A stretch of DNA of 64,000 bases from CAWBQO01 sp963790965 (GTDB taxonomy: Bacteria; Bacteroidota; Rhodothermia; Rhodothermales; DASSAV01), in assembly GCA_963790965.1 (NCBI GenBank), contig CAWBQO010000002.1, positions 434,001 to 498,000 of the forward strand, given 5' to 3'. A program made the position numbers and the translations under genes. Shown here in pieces: positions 1-9,518 of this stretch; position 1 is the stretch's first letter; every line of letters starts with the position of its first letter. Under the pieces are notes generated by a model. That model did no database searches. It worked only from the letters and a program-made list of their open reading frames with translations, and was not told where the DNA came from.

Positions 1-1785
1 GCTTCCCGGCGCGCTCTCCACACCGACCTCGCCGTTCATGAGGTGAACGAGCCGCTGCGTAATGGCCAGGCCGAGGCCGACGCCGTCCGAAGCGTGCAGG
101 AAGCTTGTGCGTTCGCGCTGATACTCCTGGAAGAGCTGCCGCTGAAAGCTCTCGGACATACCCGGCCCCGTGTCGATGACCTTGAGATGGACATTCGCGC
201 CCTCGTCGAATAGCTCCATGGTGACGCCGCCCTCGTACGTGTACTTGATGGCGTTCCCGACGAGGTTGTTCAGGATGCGGTGGAAGAACGCAACGTCGAC
301 GGGTGCCCAGAGCGGACCGGGCGTATCGGCGTGCAGCGTAATGCCTTTCTCAAGCGCCAGAGGAGACAGGATCGCGACGGCCTCGCGGATCTCGCGGGAG
401 AGGTCCGCGACGACCCACCGGGGCTTTAGCGCGCCCGCCTCCGACTGCGCCATGTCGAGCACGGCATTGAGCGTCGTTAGGAGGCGTCGACCGGCGCGGC
501 CGATGAGTTCGGCGAACTCCTTGTGTTCGCCCTCGATTTCTTCGGCGAGAATATTGGCAAACCCGGTGATGCTGGTGAGGGGCGTGCGGATGTCGTGGCT
601 CATATTGGCCAGGAACGCGGTCCTCATACGCACCATGCGCTCGGCTTCATCGCGGGCGCGCACGAGTTCATCCTCGGCCGTCTTCCTCATGCCGACGTCG
701 CGCGTGTGGATAATGAGGCCGCGAATGATCGGGTCTTTGCGAAGATCGAGTACCGTAGACTCGGCCCAGATGAAGCCGCCTTTCTTGTTCAAGGCGCGAA
801 AGACCGGCGCGGAGAAGGGGCGCTCCTCGTCCCGGTGTTCGCTGAGCAGCCGGCTCAGCCAGCGCCCGATCTCCGGCCGATCGTCCGGGTGGACAAAGTC
901 GAGCACGGCGCTTCCGATCATCTCATCCGGTTCAAAACCGAGCAGAGGGCGCGAGGATGGACTTTGGAAAAAAATTACGCTGTCTTCCCTAATGAGCGTG
1001 AGTAGATCGGAGGTGTGCTGGACCAGCGACCGGAACAGCATTTCGTTGCGGCTGGCCATTTCGCGAACGTGGCCGAGTTGCGACCTGCTTCGGCGCAGCC
1101 GCGCGATGGTCATTCGCTCGACGTAGTAACCGCCAACACCCACGTACAGCGATACGCTGATGAAGACGAGCGCCCAGCGGAGGAGAAATCCGTCCGGCGC
1201 GGCCGCGTTGAAAAGCAAGGGCGTGCCGGAACTCACAAAGAGGCCGATCAGCACTTCAAGCACTACGACGGCGGCGGCGACGGGTGCGGCCGCGGGCGCG
1301 ATGAGGCCGGCCGCCACCCAGGGGATGACGAGGTTCACGAGAAAGGCTTCGTCCCAGATGCCCCGGTGCGTAAAGGAGATAAGCGCGACGGTAAGGAGCA
1401 TCAGCGCGACGAGCGCCGTGCCCGCCACGCGCGTAGAACCGGTCACGCGCACGAGGATGGGCACCACGAGTGTCAGGACGCTTGCTCCCGCGGCAAGTGC
1501 GAGGCGCATCGAGAGTCCGCCGGAGATCACAAGCTCGACCACGGCAAAGGCGAGGGCGAAAGCGGCAAAAACGATCGTAGCAAGAGAGAGCAGCCGCGCC
1601 CGGCGCATCCGTTCAGGACTATCGTTCACCCCTTTTCCGGCGAAAAGGCGGCGCAAAAGACCCGGCTTCAAATCGGACCCGCCGTCGCCGAGATACGCCT
1701 CTTCGCTACAACCCTCCAGCGCCGGGTCGTCCACAAGGAGGGAGGGAGCCGGAGGTCCGAAGAGGTCTCTGCTAGTGGCTTGCAT
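1..1785 (-). CDS. Membrane-bound PAS-domain sensor histidine kinase (C-terminus cut by window edge)
   Basis: A sensor kinase that would autophosphorylate on histidine and pass phosphate to an unseen response regulator. I read it by translating the minus strand from an ATG at 1785, and it stays open for 595 codons to the window edge. The N-terminal ~75 residues are cytoplasmic, followed by about six hydrophobic segments (roughly residues 70-230), a PAS domain, then the dimerisation helix with the phospho-acceptor motif SHDIRTPLTS. An ATPase domain carries DTGPGM (G1 box) and GVGLGLAI (G2 box). The extreme C-terminus lies beyond base 1, so a receiver or other output domain could follow. It is divergent from purB, and no partner regulator lies within view. 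The kinase call is firm; the stimulus is unknown. Confidence 0.9.
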   Translation of the reverse strand, partial: MQATSRDLFGPPAPSLLVDDPALEGCSEEAYLGDGGSDLKPGLLRRLFAGKGVNDSPERMRRARLLSLATIVFAAFALAFAVVELVISGGLSMRLALAAGASVLTLVVPILVRVTGSTRVAGTALVALMLLTVALISFTHRGIWDEAFLVNLVIPWVAAGLIAPAAAPVAAAVVVLEVLIGLFVSSGTPLLFNAAAPDGFLLRWALVFISVSLYVGVGGYYVERMTIARLRRSRSQLGHVREMASRNEMLFRSLVQHTSDLLTLIREDSVIFFQSPSSRPLLGFEPDEMIGSAVLDFVHPDDRPEIGRWLSRLLSEHRDEERPFSAPVFRALNKKGGFIWAESTVLDLRKDPIIRGLIIHTRDVGMRKTAEDELVRARDEAERMVRMRTAFLANMSHDIRTPLTSITGFANILAEEIEGEHKEFAELIGRAGRRLLTTLNAVLDMAQSEAGALKPRWVVADLSREIREAVAILSPLALEKGITLHADTPGPLWAPVDVAFFHRILNNLVGNAIKYTYEGGVTMELFDEGANVHLKVIDTGPGMSESFQRQLFQEYQRERTSFLHASDGVGLGLAITQRLVHLMNGEVGVESAPGS

Positions 1786-2095
1786 GGGATGGATCGAGGC
1801 CGTAAACGGCTGCAAAATGCGCCTCTTTCTGTTGCTGCACTCGTTTATATAATCTATACGAAAATAAGTAAGCTATATTGCATCGTTACGAAAGATAAAC
1901 CTATGTGAAGAATTTCTTTTACATGGCTGAGTAGCTCGGCTGGGGCGCAGAGGCAGGATGATTTCTCGCGGCTATGCCGGGAGCCGCTTCCGGTGGCTGT
2001 TTGTAGCCGGCGCGAACCATCTGGTGGGAGTTGATTGGCGGCGTTGCCGTAGATTGCGACGACGCCATCTATGTCCCTTTACCCTTACGTTTTAG
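1786..2095. promoter_or_regulatory. Divergent intergenic region between histidine kinase and purB
   Basis: About 310 bases with no convincing gene. The part nearest the kinase start (about 1840-1920) is strikingly AT-rich compared with its surroundings. On the minus strand it contains TATCTTTCG (1889-1897), which resembles the Bacteroidota -7 element TAnnTTTG, so the kinase promoter probably lies here. No clear -33 partner was found. The half nearest purB is GC-rich and must hold the purB promoter and leader. Confidence 0.35.
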
Positions 2096-3391
2096 ATGAT
2101 CTTACGCTATAGCCGCCCCGAAATGACGGCACTCTGGAGCGAAGCGCAGCAGTTTCAGTCGTGGCTGGATGTTGAACTGGCGGCCTGCGCCGCCTGGTCG
2201 GAGGTCGGGGCGATTCCGCCCGAGGATGTCGCGACGCTCTACAGGGAGGCGCGCTTCGACGTGGCGCGTATCCACGAGATCGAGGAGACGACGCATCACG
2301 ACGTGGTCGCGTTCACGCGGGCGGTGAGCGAGTCGCTGGGGGACGAGAAGAAGTGGGTTCATTACGGCCTCACCTCATCCGACGTGGTGGACACCGCGCT
2401 CTCCTACCGGCTCGTGCGGGTAAACGAACTCATCCGGGCGGCGCTCGTCCACCTGATGGAGACCCTGGCCGCTCGGGCGCGGGAGCACCGTCATACGCTT
2501 ATGATGGGCCGAACGCACGGCGTTCATGCCGAGCCGACGACGTTCGGGTTGAAGATGGCCCTCTATTATGCCGAGGCGCAGCGCAACCTGGAGCGCTTTG
2601 ACGCGGCGGCGCTCGGCGTGCGGGTCGGGAAGCTCTCCGGCGCCGTGGGCACGTTCGCCCACATTCCGCCCGAGGTAGAGCGCCTGACGTGCGAGAAACT
2701 GGGCCTCGACCCGGCACCGATCTCGACGCAAGTGCTCCAGCGCGACCGCCACGCGCACTACGTGGCCGTGCTGGCCCTCATCGGCGCGTCGCTGGAGAAG
2801 ATGGCGACGGAAATTCGCGGGCTGCAGAAGAGCGAGGTACGCGAGGTTGAGGAAGCCTTCCGCAAAGGTCAGAAAGGCTCCTCCGCGATGCCGCACAAGC
2901 GCAATCCGGTCTCGTCGGAAAACATCACGGGATGTGCCCGGCTGCTGCGCGGATATATGGTGTCCGCTTATGAAAACGTCGCCCTCTGGCACGAACGGGA
3001 CATCTCCCACTCGGCGGTCGAGCGGGTGGCCTTGCCCGACGCCACGACGCTGCTTCACTACGCGCTGCACCGCATGGCGGGCATTATTGAAAACCTGACC
3101 GTTTATCCGGAAAACATGCGGCGCAACATGGCGCGGACGCACGGTCTCTATAACAGCCAGCGCCTGCTGCTTGCTCTTATCGACAGCGGCATGAGCCGCG
3201 AGGAGGCCTACGACCTCGTCCAGCCGCGGGCAATGCAGGCGTGGGAGGAAGAACGCTCTTTTCTCGACATCGTGCTCGAAGACGAGGAAATGGTTCGCAG
3301 ATTGGGGCGCGAAGGGATTTCCGCGGCCTTTGACGACTCGTACCACCTGCGAAACGTCGACGAGATCATGAGGCGCGTCGGGCTGGGATAG
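2096..3391 (+). CDS. purB: Adenylosuccinate lyase
   Basis: Catalyses two fumarate-releasing steps: SAICAR to AICAR in purine synthesis, and adenylosuccinate to AMP. The 431-residue length matches the short bacterial form. The start MILRYSRPEM is characteristic of PurB. The fumarase/aspartase-superfamily signature is intact as GSSAMPHKRNP (about residues 261-271), and the TSSDVVDT and MGRTHGVHAEPT blocks with the catalytic His are present. It stands alone, 131 bases before the TonB-dependent receptor, and ends in TAG directly after a normal C-terminus, which shows TAG is a genuine stop in this genome. Confidence 0.97.
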   Translation: MILRYSRPEMTALWSEAQQFQSWLDVELAACAAWSEVGAIPPEDVATLYREARFDVARIHEIEETTHHDVVAFTRAVSESLGDEKKWVHYGLTSSDVVDTALSYRLVRVNELIRAALVHLMETLAARAREHRHTLMMGRTHGVHAEPTTFGLKMALYYAEAQRNLERFDAAALGVRVGKLSGAVGTFAHIPPEVERLTCEKLGLDPAPISTQVLQRDRHAHYVAVLALIGASLEKMATEIRGLQKSEVREVEEAFRKGQKGSSAMPHKRNPVSSENITGCARLLRGYMVSAYENVALWHERDISHSAVERVALPDATTLLHYALHRMAGIIENLTVYPENMRRNMARTHGLYNSQRLLLALIDSGMSREEAYDLVQPRAMQAWEEERSFLDIVLEDEEMVRRLGREGISAAFDDSYHLRNVDEIMRRVGLG

Positions 3392-3522
3392 TGCCGGATC
3401 AGCGGCGGTGAATGGCCGTTCGCGAGACGTTGCCGCTTTCGTATATTTTTTATAGCTTTAAGACAAGCGCGTCCCCCTGTCCCGCGCCGGCGAGTCTCTC
3501 CCACCTCTTTCTTTCTCCTTTC

Positions 3523-6351
3523 ATGAGCCGACCGGCACGCATCTTCCTCCTCTTCCTTTCACTGTCCGCCTGCGCCGGGTGGATGGCCCGGGCGCAAGTG
3601 CCGGCGTCCATCTCCGGCGTCGTGCGCGATTCAGAGACCGGCGAGACGCTTGTCGGCGCATCGGTTGTGCTGATGATCCCGGGCGAAGAGGCGCTGTTGC
3701 GCGGCGTCACAACGGACGGCTGGGGGCGCTACAACATGACGTCCGTTGCGCCGGGAAGCTACGTGCTGCGCGCGGCCTTCGTCGGGTTCGAACCTGAAGA
3801 GCGCTCAATCACGCTTTCCGAGGGCTTGAAGGTCGTAGCCGATTTCAGCCTCGTCGGAGGTATCGGCATGAGCGACGTGATCGTGACCGCCTCCCGGAAG
3901 CCCGAAAAAGTGCTGGATGCGCCCGCGTCCGTGTCTGTGCTGGACCTTCGCGAGATTCAGCAGTCGAGCAGCGGCCTTTCTTCCGTGTCGGCGCTGAAGA
4001 ACACGCTTGGCGTGGATATGGCGCGGACGGGAATCGACCGGGAAGAAGTCGTCTTGCGCGGCTTCAACAATGCCTTTTCAGGCGCGACATACGTCTTAAC
4101 CGACTACCGGCACGCGGCCGTGCCGTCGCTTGGCGTGAACATCTACAGCATCATGCCCAATGCCGTGCTCGATCTCGACCGCATCGAAGTCGTGCGCGGC
4201 CCCGGCTCGGCGCTTTACGGCGCAGGGGTGGACAACGGCGTCATCCATTTTATAACAAAGGACCCGTTTACCTACCCCGGCACGTCTGTGGCCGTGACGG
4301 GAGGGGAGCGTTCGCTTTTCGGCTTCGAAGGACGGCACGCGGGGGTTATCGGCGGAAGACTCGGCTACAAGATCACCGGCTCCTACGGGCAAGCCGACGA
4401 CTGGCCGATGGACCCGAGCGACCCGGTGGACAGCCTGCAACTCACCCGAGACCGAAAGGCGAGGGACTACTACTACCACAAGTCCAACGGCAATCTGAAC
4501 CTTCAGTACCGCTTCTCTCCCACCGTATTCTTGACGGGCAACTTCGGCTATTCGCGGATCGGGGGGACGGTGCTTTCCGGCGTCGGCACGCTGCAGGCGA
4601 AGGGGTTCGGCTATTCGTACGGACAGATGCGCCTGCAGGCGGGCAACCTCTTCTCGCAGATCTACGTCAACCTGAACGACGCGGGCGATTCATTTCTTTA
4701 CGGAACTGCACTCAGCGTGGTCGACAAGTCGGCCAACTATGTCTGGCAGACGCAGTACGATCTTCTCGTTCGGCCGAACCGGCAGCGTTTCGTGATCGGG
4801 GCCGACGTTGACGTGACCGATCCGTTCACGCGCAAAACGATCCTCGGCCGCAACGAGGACGAAGTCATCGCACTCGCGGGCGCATACCTGCAGTCCACGA
4901 CGAGCTTCAGTCCGCAAGTTGACGTGACCCTCGCCGCGCGGGGGGACTACGACAACGTTTCCGGGGAGGCTTCATTCTCCCCGCGCGCGGCGCTCGTTTA
5001 CAAGATCAATCCGCGGCATTCGCTGCGCGCGACGTACAACCGCGCGCACTCCGCGCCGGGAACGAACTCCAGCTTTCTCGACATCATTGCGGGCCGCATC
5101 CCCGGCTCGGGCATTCGGTTGCGAGGGCGGGGATCAGCGGAGGGCTTCTCCTACGCGCGTAACGGAGATTACCTGCCGCTCTTCGGCAGCGACCTCGTAG
5201 CGTCGAGCCTCAATCCTGCCATGCTCGGCGCGGATCAGCCCATCGGTCTGCCACTTGGCGCGACGTACGCCACGGTCTACGCGGGCATCCAACTTATACC
5301 GGACGCGAAGCTTGCCGCCACGGTTACGAACGCATTGAAGCTATCTGCCGGTTCGATCTCCGCCGCTACGGCAGGGCAGATCAAGGCGCTCCTCTCTCCG
5401 GCGCTCACGAGCGTTCAGGGTTTCACGAAAGGCAGCCTGATGCTGCTCAATCCGACGACTGGCCTCACCAAACCCATCTCCGGCGTCGAAGACGTTGCTC
5501 CAATCAAGCCGACCATTACGCAGACGGCCGAAGTTGGCTACAAGGGGATGGTTGCGCGGCGGCTTATGCTGGGCCTGGACGTATACTACACGCGCAAGGA
5601 AAACTTCATTGGTCCGCTGGCCGTGGAGACGCCCTTCGTGTACGTCCCGACGCTTGCGCCGGACCTGAGCGCGGCGCTTGGCGCGGGCATCCAGAACAAC
5701 GAAGCACTCGCGGCGGCCCTCGCGAAGCTGGGACTGAAGCCCGCCGACGTCGCGGCGCTCATCGTCGGACTGGCGCAGGAAACGTCCATCTTCCCGGACA
5801 AACCGGGGGTGAAGAACGACCTGCCTGTCGCGATCGTGCAGCCGCGAGAGAACAACGCGGGCGCGGGTAGTATGCCGGAGCTGCTTCTTTCGTATCGCAA
5901 TTTCGGCCAGATCGAGTTCTTTGGCGTCGAGGCCGGAGCGCAGCTGGCGCTGACCGATCGGCTTGACGTTTTCGGCAATGTGTCGTGGACCAGCGACAAC
6001 TACTTTGACGAAGACGAGGTGAACGAAACCGGCTCCGACCTCTCCGTGGCCCTCAACGCCCCGGCGCTCAAGGCGAAGGGCGGGTTCTACTATGCGCCGC
6101 AGACCGGATTCACCGTGGGCGCGAGCGGGCGGTACACGGAGGGCTTCCCGGTCCAGTCCGGGCCGTATGTGGGAACGGTGGAAGACTACTTTCTGCTGGA
6201 CGTGAGCGCCGGTTACGGGTTCGCCCGGTACTTTCGGGGGGCGCGCATTGACGTGACGGTGCTGAACGTGACGGACAATCGGCACCGCGAGTTCGTCGGC
6301 GCCCCCGCGATGGGCCGGATGGGAAGCGTGCGGCTGACGTATTCCATGTGA
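3523..6351 (+). CDS. TonB-dependent outer-membrane receptor with carboxypeptidase-like N-terminal domain
   Basis: An outer-membrane active transporter of unknown substrate, energised by TonB. I chose the ATG at 3523 rather than an in-frame one at 3412 because it begins a signal peptide (MSRPARIFLLFLSLSACAG..., ending near ARAQ). That gives 942 residues. After the signal comes a CarboxypepD_reg-like domain (about residues 27-115, motif SGVVRDSETGETLVGA), then the plug domain with VIVTASRKPE and VVRGPGSALYGAG, then a long beta-barrel ending in the typical aromatic-rich C-terminus. There is no neighbouring SusD, so a SusC/D glycan system is not supported. A siderophore, vitamin or peptide substrate cannot be decided from sequence. 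A possible promoter (TATATTTTTT near 3442) precedes it. Confidence 0.92.
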   Translation: MSRPARIFLLFLSLSACAGWMARAQVPASISGVVRDSETGETLVGASVVLMIPGEEALLRGVTTDGWGRYNMTSVAPGSYVLRAAFVGFEPEERSITLSEGLKVVADFSLVGGIGMSDVIVTASRKPEKVLDAPASVSVLDLREIQQSSSGLSSVSALKNTLGVDMARTGIDREEVVLRGFNNAFSGATYVLTDYRHAAVPSLGVNIYSIMPNAVLDLDRIEVVRGPGSALYGAGVDNGVIHFITKDPFTYPGTSVAVTGGERSLFGFEGRHAGVIGGRLGYKITGSYGQADDWPMDPSDPVDSLQLTRDRKARDYYYHKSNGNLNLQYRFSPTVFLTGNFGYSRIGGTVLSGVGTLQAKGFGYSYGQMRLQAGNLFSQIYVNLNDAGDSFLYGTALSVVDKSANYVWQTQYDLLVRPNRQRFVIGADVDVTDPFTRKTILGRNEDEVIALAGAYLQSTTSFSPQVDVTLAARGDYDNVSGEASFSPRAALVYKINPRHSLRATYNRAHSAPGTNSSFLDIIAGRIPGSGIRLRGRGSAEGFSYARNGDYLPLFGSDLVASSLNPAMLGADQPIGLPLGATYATVYAGIQLIPDAKLAATVTNALKLSAGSISAATAGQIKALLSPALTSVQGFTKGSLMLLNPTTGLTKPISGVEDVAPIKPTITQTAEVGYKGMVARRLMLGLDVYYTRKENFIGPLAVETPFVYVPTLAPDLSAALGAGIQNNEALAAALAKLGLKPADVAALIVGLAQETSIFPDKPGVKNDLPVAIVQPRENNAGAGSMPELLLSYRNFGQIEFFGVEAGAQLALTDRLDVFGNVSWTSDNYFDEDEVNETGSDLSVALNAPALKAKGGFYYAPQTGFTVGASGRYTEGFPVQSGPYVGTVEDYFLLDVSAGYGFARYFRGARIDVTVLNVTDNRHREFVGAPAMGRMGSVRLTYSM

Positions 6352-6647
6352 TGCCACTTCCATGCGTCGCCACTTCCACGCGACGCTATGCTCTCAACTT
6401 GCGTGCCGAGGATACCACCAAGTGGGCTACATGGATCGCCGCTGCGGTCCAACTGTGCGCATCTGCGCCCGAATGGTATGCCACTCCCGGAATGTAGTGG
6501 AACGTACTACAAAACTTTGCAGGAAACCGAAGGGGTACACGGGAGACAACACCCACGTGGCGATGCTCGTTTCTGCGCCATATTACCCAAAGTCGTGAGG
6601 GTGAACAGGAGCGTCGGCGAATACGTCACATTCAACTCGGGTGATAT
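6352..6647. other. Intergenic region with no gene recognised
   Basis: About 296 bases between the TonB-dependent receptor and the FadL-type porin. Short ORFs here have no recognisable content. Just after the receptor stop there is a short imperfect tandem duplication (GCCACTTCCATGCG / GCCACTTCCACGCG, about 6353-6382). The FadL promoter should lie in the right half, but I see no clear consensus. Confidence 0.4.
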
Positions 6648-7931
6648 ATGAAACTCATTTCTACCCTGCTTAGCGCAGGCGTTTTCTGTGTAGTGGTAGC
6701 GCTACCGGCATCGGCGCAGATGGGGCACGTTCTGAACGGCGTCGGGCCCTACGACCAGAGTTTCTCCGGCGCGGGCATGGCGGCAGTCGGCGACGGCCTC
6801 TCTGCCCTCCACTGGAACCCGGCGGCCATTTCGGCGCTGCCCGGTAATGAGTTCGATATCAGCCTTCAACTCATGTTTCCGACCACCGAACTGTCGTCCG
6901 GCGTCACCCCCCAGGGCGCGACGGACCAGATGTCCGGCAAGACTTCCAGCGACGCCGGTCCCTTCCCCATCCCGGCCCTCGGCATTGTCTACCGCCCGGA
7001 AGGTAGCCGCTCCACGTTCGGACTGAGCGCGCTCGGCGTCGGCGGCTTCGGCGTTGATTACGCGGAGAACATGACTAACCCGATAAGCGCGCCGCAGAGC
7101 GCGGGCGGTTTCGGGCACATCAAATCGTCCTTCTCGCTCTTCCAGATTGCGCCCACTTACGCCTACAGCGTGGCTCCGGGCGTCTCGGTCGGCGTCTCCC
7201 CCACGCTGAACATTGGCATGCTCGAAGTGCGGCCCTTCCCGGCGACCTCGCCGACGCAGACCGGCTACCCGGATGGACCGCGCACCACGTCGCTCGGCTT
7301 TGGCGGGCAGGCGGGCATCCACTTTATCAGCGCCAGCGGGTTCAGCGCGGGCCTGTCGTTCAAGAGTGAGCAGTACTTCAGCGACTTCGAGTTCGAGCAG
7401 GACGGGCGCAAGTTCTCCTATGCCATGAACTACCCGATGATCGTTTCTGCCGGCGTGGCGTTCGATCCGATGGAAAGGCTCACGCTCGTGGCGGATGCGC
7501 GCTACATCGACTTCGAGAACACCGATGGTTTTCAGGAGGCAGGCTTCGACCAGACCGGGGCCGTGACGGGCTTCGGATGGAAGAGCATCTACGCGGTCGC
7601 CGTTGGGGCCGAATATGCGTTGATGCCGAACCTTCCGATCCGCCTCGGCTACGCGTACAACGAGAATCCCGTCGGGGACGACGTGGCCTTCTACAACGTC
7701 GCCTCCCCCGCCCTCGTGCAGCATCACATCAGCGGCGGGTTCTCGTTTGAAACGCACAATGGCATGACCGTTTCGGCCGCGCTGCAGTACGCGCCGCCGG
7801 TGAAGGTCTCCTCGCCCCTGCAAAGCCCGATGATGATCCCAATGACGGGCAGCAGCGAGGTGCCGGGAAGCTTTATGTCGAGCGAGTTGTCCACCCTGAC
7901 CGCCGTGATCGGCCTCGGCATCCATTTTTAG
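6648..7931 (+). CDS. OmpP1/FadL/TodX-family outer-membrane transport protein
   Basis: A predicted outer-membrane barrel for hydrophobic substrates such as long-chain fatty acids or aromatic hydrocarbons. The 427-residue protein begins with a signal peptide ending near ASAQMG. It continues with the family-typical block SGAGMAAVGDGLSALHWNPA (about residues 40-59) and ends in a beta-barrel with a terminal phenylalanine (GLGIHF), as expected of Bam-inserted proteins. A strong terminator follows directly, so it is probably a single-gene unit. Family membership is clear; the true substrate is inferred only from the family. Confidence 0.88.
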   Translation: MKLISTLLSAGVFCVVVALPASAQMGHVLNGVGPYDQSFSGAGMAAVGDGLSALHWNPAAISALPGNEFDISLQLMFPTTELSSGVTPQGATDQMSGKTSSDAGPFPIPALGIVYRPEGSRSTFGLSALGVGGFGVDYAENMTNPISAPQSAGGFGHIKSSFSLFQIAPTYAYSVAPGVSVGVSPTLNIGMLEVRPFPATSPTQTGYPDGPRTTSLGFGGQAGIHFISASGFSAGLSFKSEQYFSDFEFEQDGRKFSYAMNYPMIVSAGVAFDPMERLTLVADARYIDFENTDGFQEAGFDQTGAVTGFGWKSIYAVAVGAEYALMPNLPIRLGYAYNENPVGDDVAFYNVASPALVQHHISGGFSFETHNGMTVSAALQYAPPVKVSSPLQSPMMIPMTGSSEVPGSFMSSELSTLTAVIGLGIHF

Positions 7932-7951
7932 GATTCCTTGGAGCAAAGCGA

Positions 7952-7990
7952 AGCTCCCGGCCCCAAGAGGTGCCGGGAGCTTTCTTGTTT
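7952..7990 (+). terminator. Rho-independent terminator after the FadL-type gene
   Basis: A perfect 10-bp GC-rich stem (AGCTCCCGGC at 7952-7961 with GCCGGGAGCT at 7972-7981) around a 10-nt loop, followed by a T-rich tract. It starts 20 bases after the FadL stop. Confidence 0.85.
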
Positions 7991-8006
7991 GCGACAGGCC
8001 TTTACC

Positions 8007-8707
8007 TCATGGAGCCGACGGGACTTCCGCCACCGTCAGCAGCACCATGCGGCGCGTCTCCACTGCCGCTCCTGCCGTAAGGCGGTACAGGTAGACACCA
8101 GAGGGGTACTCTCTCCCGTCCCAGCTAACGCGGTGTTCGCCTGCCGAATGCCACCCCCCTCCGCGAGGTGCGCCACTTCCCGCCCGGCAATGTTGTAAAC
8201 GGACAAGGTAATTGCCTTCGGCTTGTCCAGGTAGAAGCCAATCTGCGTCGCAGCATTGAACGGGTTTGGGCGGTTCTGGTGCAACAAGAGGTGCACCGGG
8301 AGAACGACATCGGCCGCCGAACTGGTCTCCCTGTAGGAGATCGCCAAGGAGCCGGGGTGGTCGAGACCCGTCCATAGGTCCTCGGCGGACGAGCCGTCGA
8401 AGTCCGAGCGTCGGATGCGATCCCGCTCGTTCCAGTAAATTGTTTTCGCACGCAGGTCCAGCGCAAGGCTCGCCAGCGCGTCAATCCCAAGAAGAAACGT
8501 GTCTCTGAGCATACCATTGAGCGTCGCGCGGTGAATGCTGGGCATGAGGCCATCTTCGGCCCAATACAAGTGCACGCCAGCCCGGTCGAGCGCCAATTCC
8601 GACGCCAACATATTCGCCACGATCTGCTCCCGGTCCGAGCCGTCCGGGTACGCCCGCCAGATGCCGCCGGCAAAGATCCGGTACAGCATACCGGACGTAG
8701 AATCAAC
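8007..8707 (-). pseudogene. Secreted YWTD-propeller protein with T9SS C-terminal sorting domain, frameshifted and cut by IS66
   Basis: The remnant of a surface protein exported by the type IX secretion system. The upstream frame carries YWTD-type beta-propeller repeats (LYWAEDG, IYWNERD, and SDFDGS-type turns). It then enters a Por-type sorting domain beginning PNPFNAATQIGFYLDKPK. At a run of six C on the plus strand (8154-8159) the frame is lost. The rest of the sorting domain (WHSAGEHRVSWDG, SGVYLYRLTAG, RRMVLL) continues in another frame to a stop at 8007. The 5' end is missing because IS66 begins at 8708, and a candidate start fragment lies beyond the element at 12104-12153. Domain identity is well supported; loss of function is very likely given two independent lesions. 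Confidence 0.75.
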
Positions 8708-8730
8708 GTAAGCGCGCGGTGAAGTACATC
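8708..8730 (+). repeat. IS66 left terminal inverted repeat
   Basis: GTAAGCGCGCGGTGAAGTAC begins the repeat. It pairs with the reverse complement of 12081-12103 at about 18 of 23 positions, and the GTAAGC tip is typical of IS66 ends. Confidence 0.75.
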
Positions 8731-8780
8731 TTGCAAAGGTAAGTCCGGCCAGGCGAAGTTGCGGGGCAAAAAGAACCCCT

Positions 8781-9080
8781 ATGACGCCTGTCCGCCGCTC
8801 TGCCTCGTCCATGTTTCCGCTCATCGAGCGCTACCTCGCCTCCGGCCTGACGCAGACGCGCTTCTGCGAAGAGGAGAGCCTCTCGATGCCGGTCTTTACC
8901 TACTGGCTGCAGCGCTACCGCCGCCGCTCGGCCGTGCAGGCACCCTCCTTCACCGAGATCACGCCGCAGCCGTCTGCGGGACACCCGCTCTACGAGATCG
9001 ACTACGGAGGCGGCGTGCGGCTGCGCCTCTTCGCGCCGGTGGAAGCCGCCTTTCTGCTGGATCTCGTCGGCGCGCGATGA
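8781..9080 (+). CDS. tnpA: IS66 accessory protein TnpA
   Basis: A 99-residue DNA-binding-like accessory protein of IS66 elements. It contains the helix-turn-helix-type block YLASGLTQTRFCEEESLS and the linker TYWLQRYRRR that precede a variable tail in this family. It appears intact. Its TGA overlaps the tnpB start as ATGA (9077-9080), the usual translationally coupled arrangement in IS66. It cannot support transposition here because tnpB and tnpC are broken. Confidence 0.8.
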   Translation: MTPVRRSASSMFPLIERYLASGLTQTRFCEEESLSMPVFTYWLQRYRRRSAVQAPSFTEITPQPSAGHPLYEIDYGGGVRLRLFAPVEAAFLLDLVGAR

Positions 9081-9446
9081 CACCCTTTTCCTCCTCGCAG
9101 GGCTACTGGCTCTACCGCGCTCCGGCGGACATGCGCAAGGGCTTCGACGGGCTCTGCGGACTCGTCCGCCAGGGCATGGGGCGAGACCCTCTCTCCGGCG
9201 ATTGGCGATGTGAAATCGCCTATGTTCGTCTTCGTCAACCGCCGCCGCACGCATGTCAAGCTGCTCGTCTGGGACCGCAGCGGGCTGGGGCTCTTCTACA
9301 AGCGCCTGGAAGAGGGCACGTTTGAGCTGCCGAAGGAGGGGGAGGCGCTCTCGTGGCGCGACCTGATGCTGATGATGGAAGGCGTCTCGCTCGAGAGGAG
9401 GCGCACGCGCAAACGCTACCGTCTGCCGGAGCCGAGCGGCGCGTGA
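9077..9446 (+). pseudogene. tnpB: IS66 TnpB (Orf2), frameshifted by a palindromic insert
   Basis: IS66 Orf2 protein, normally about 115 residues. The first frame encodes YRAPADMRKGFDGLCGLVRQ and GRDPLSGD. The second frame, starting around 9221, encodes FVFVNRRRTHVKLLVWDRSG and FYKRLEEGTFELP, which are the two halves of the conserved family. The frame change coincides with an inserted 18-nt dyad (9203-9220) of about 19 net extra bases between SGD and the FVFVN block. Removing that insert would restore a continuous product, so this lesion is not a random point indel. Confidence 0.8.
9203..9220. repeat. Miniature palindromic insert, copy 1
   Basis: The 18-nt sequence TGGCGATGTGAAATCGCC contains the inverted repeat GGCGAT-GTGAA-ATCGCC. 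It sits exactly where tnpB loses its frame, and it matches a second copy at 11844-11861 at 16 of 18 positions. The insertion is inferred from the conserved TnpB protein, which has no residues at this point. Confidence 0.65.
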
Positions 9447-9518
9447 ATAGTGCATTTTAAGGGGTGCTGAGGCCGAAAACGAGGCCGAGCGAGGCGGCGC
9501 TGTTCGTATCTTTCCGGC

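Noticed and set aside
170..1908. Several long plus-strand reading frames at the window start
   Set aside because: They mirror the histidine kinase on the minus strand, which has clear H, N and G boxes; the plus-strand proteins are low-complexity and lack motifs.
1915..1975. tRNA-like D-arm text (GAGTAGCTCGGCTGGGGCGCAGAGG)
   Set aside because: No matching acceptor stem, no anticodon arm, and no T-arm (GGTTCGA-type) downstream, so the resemblance is local only.
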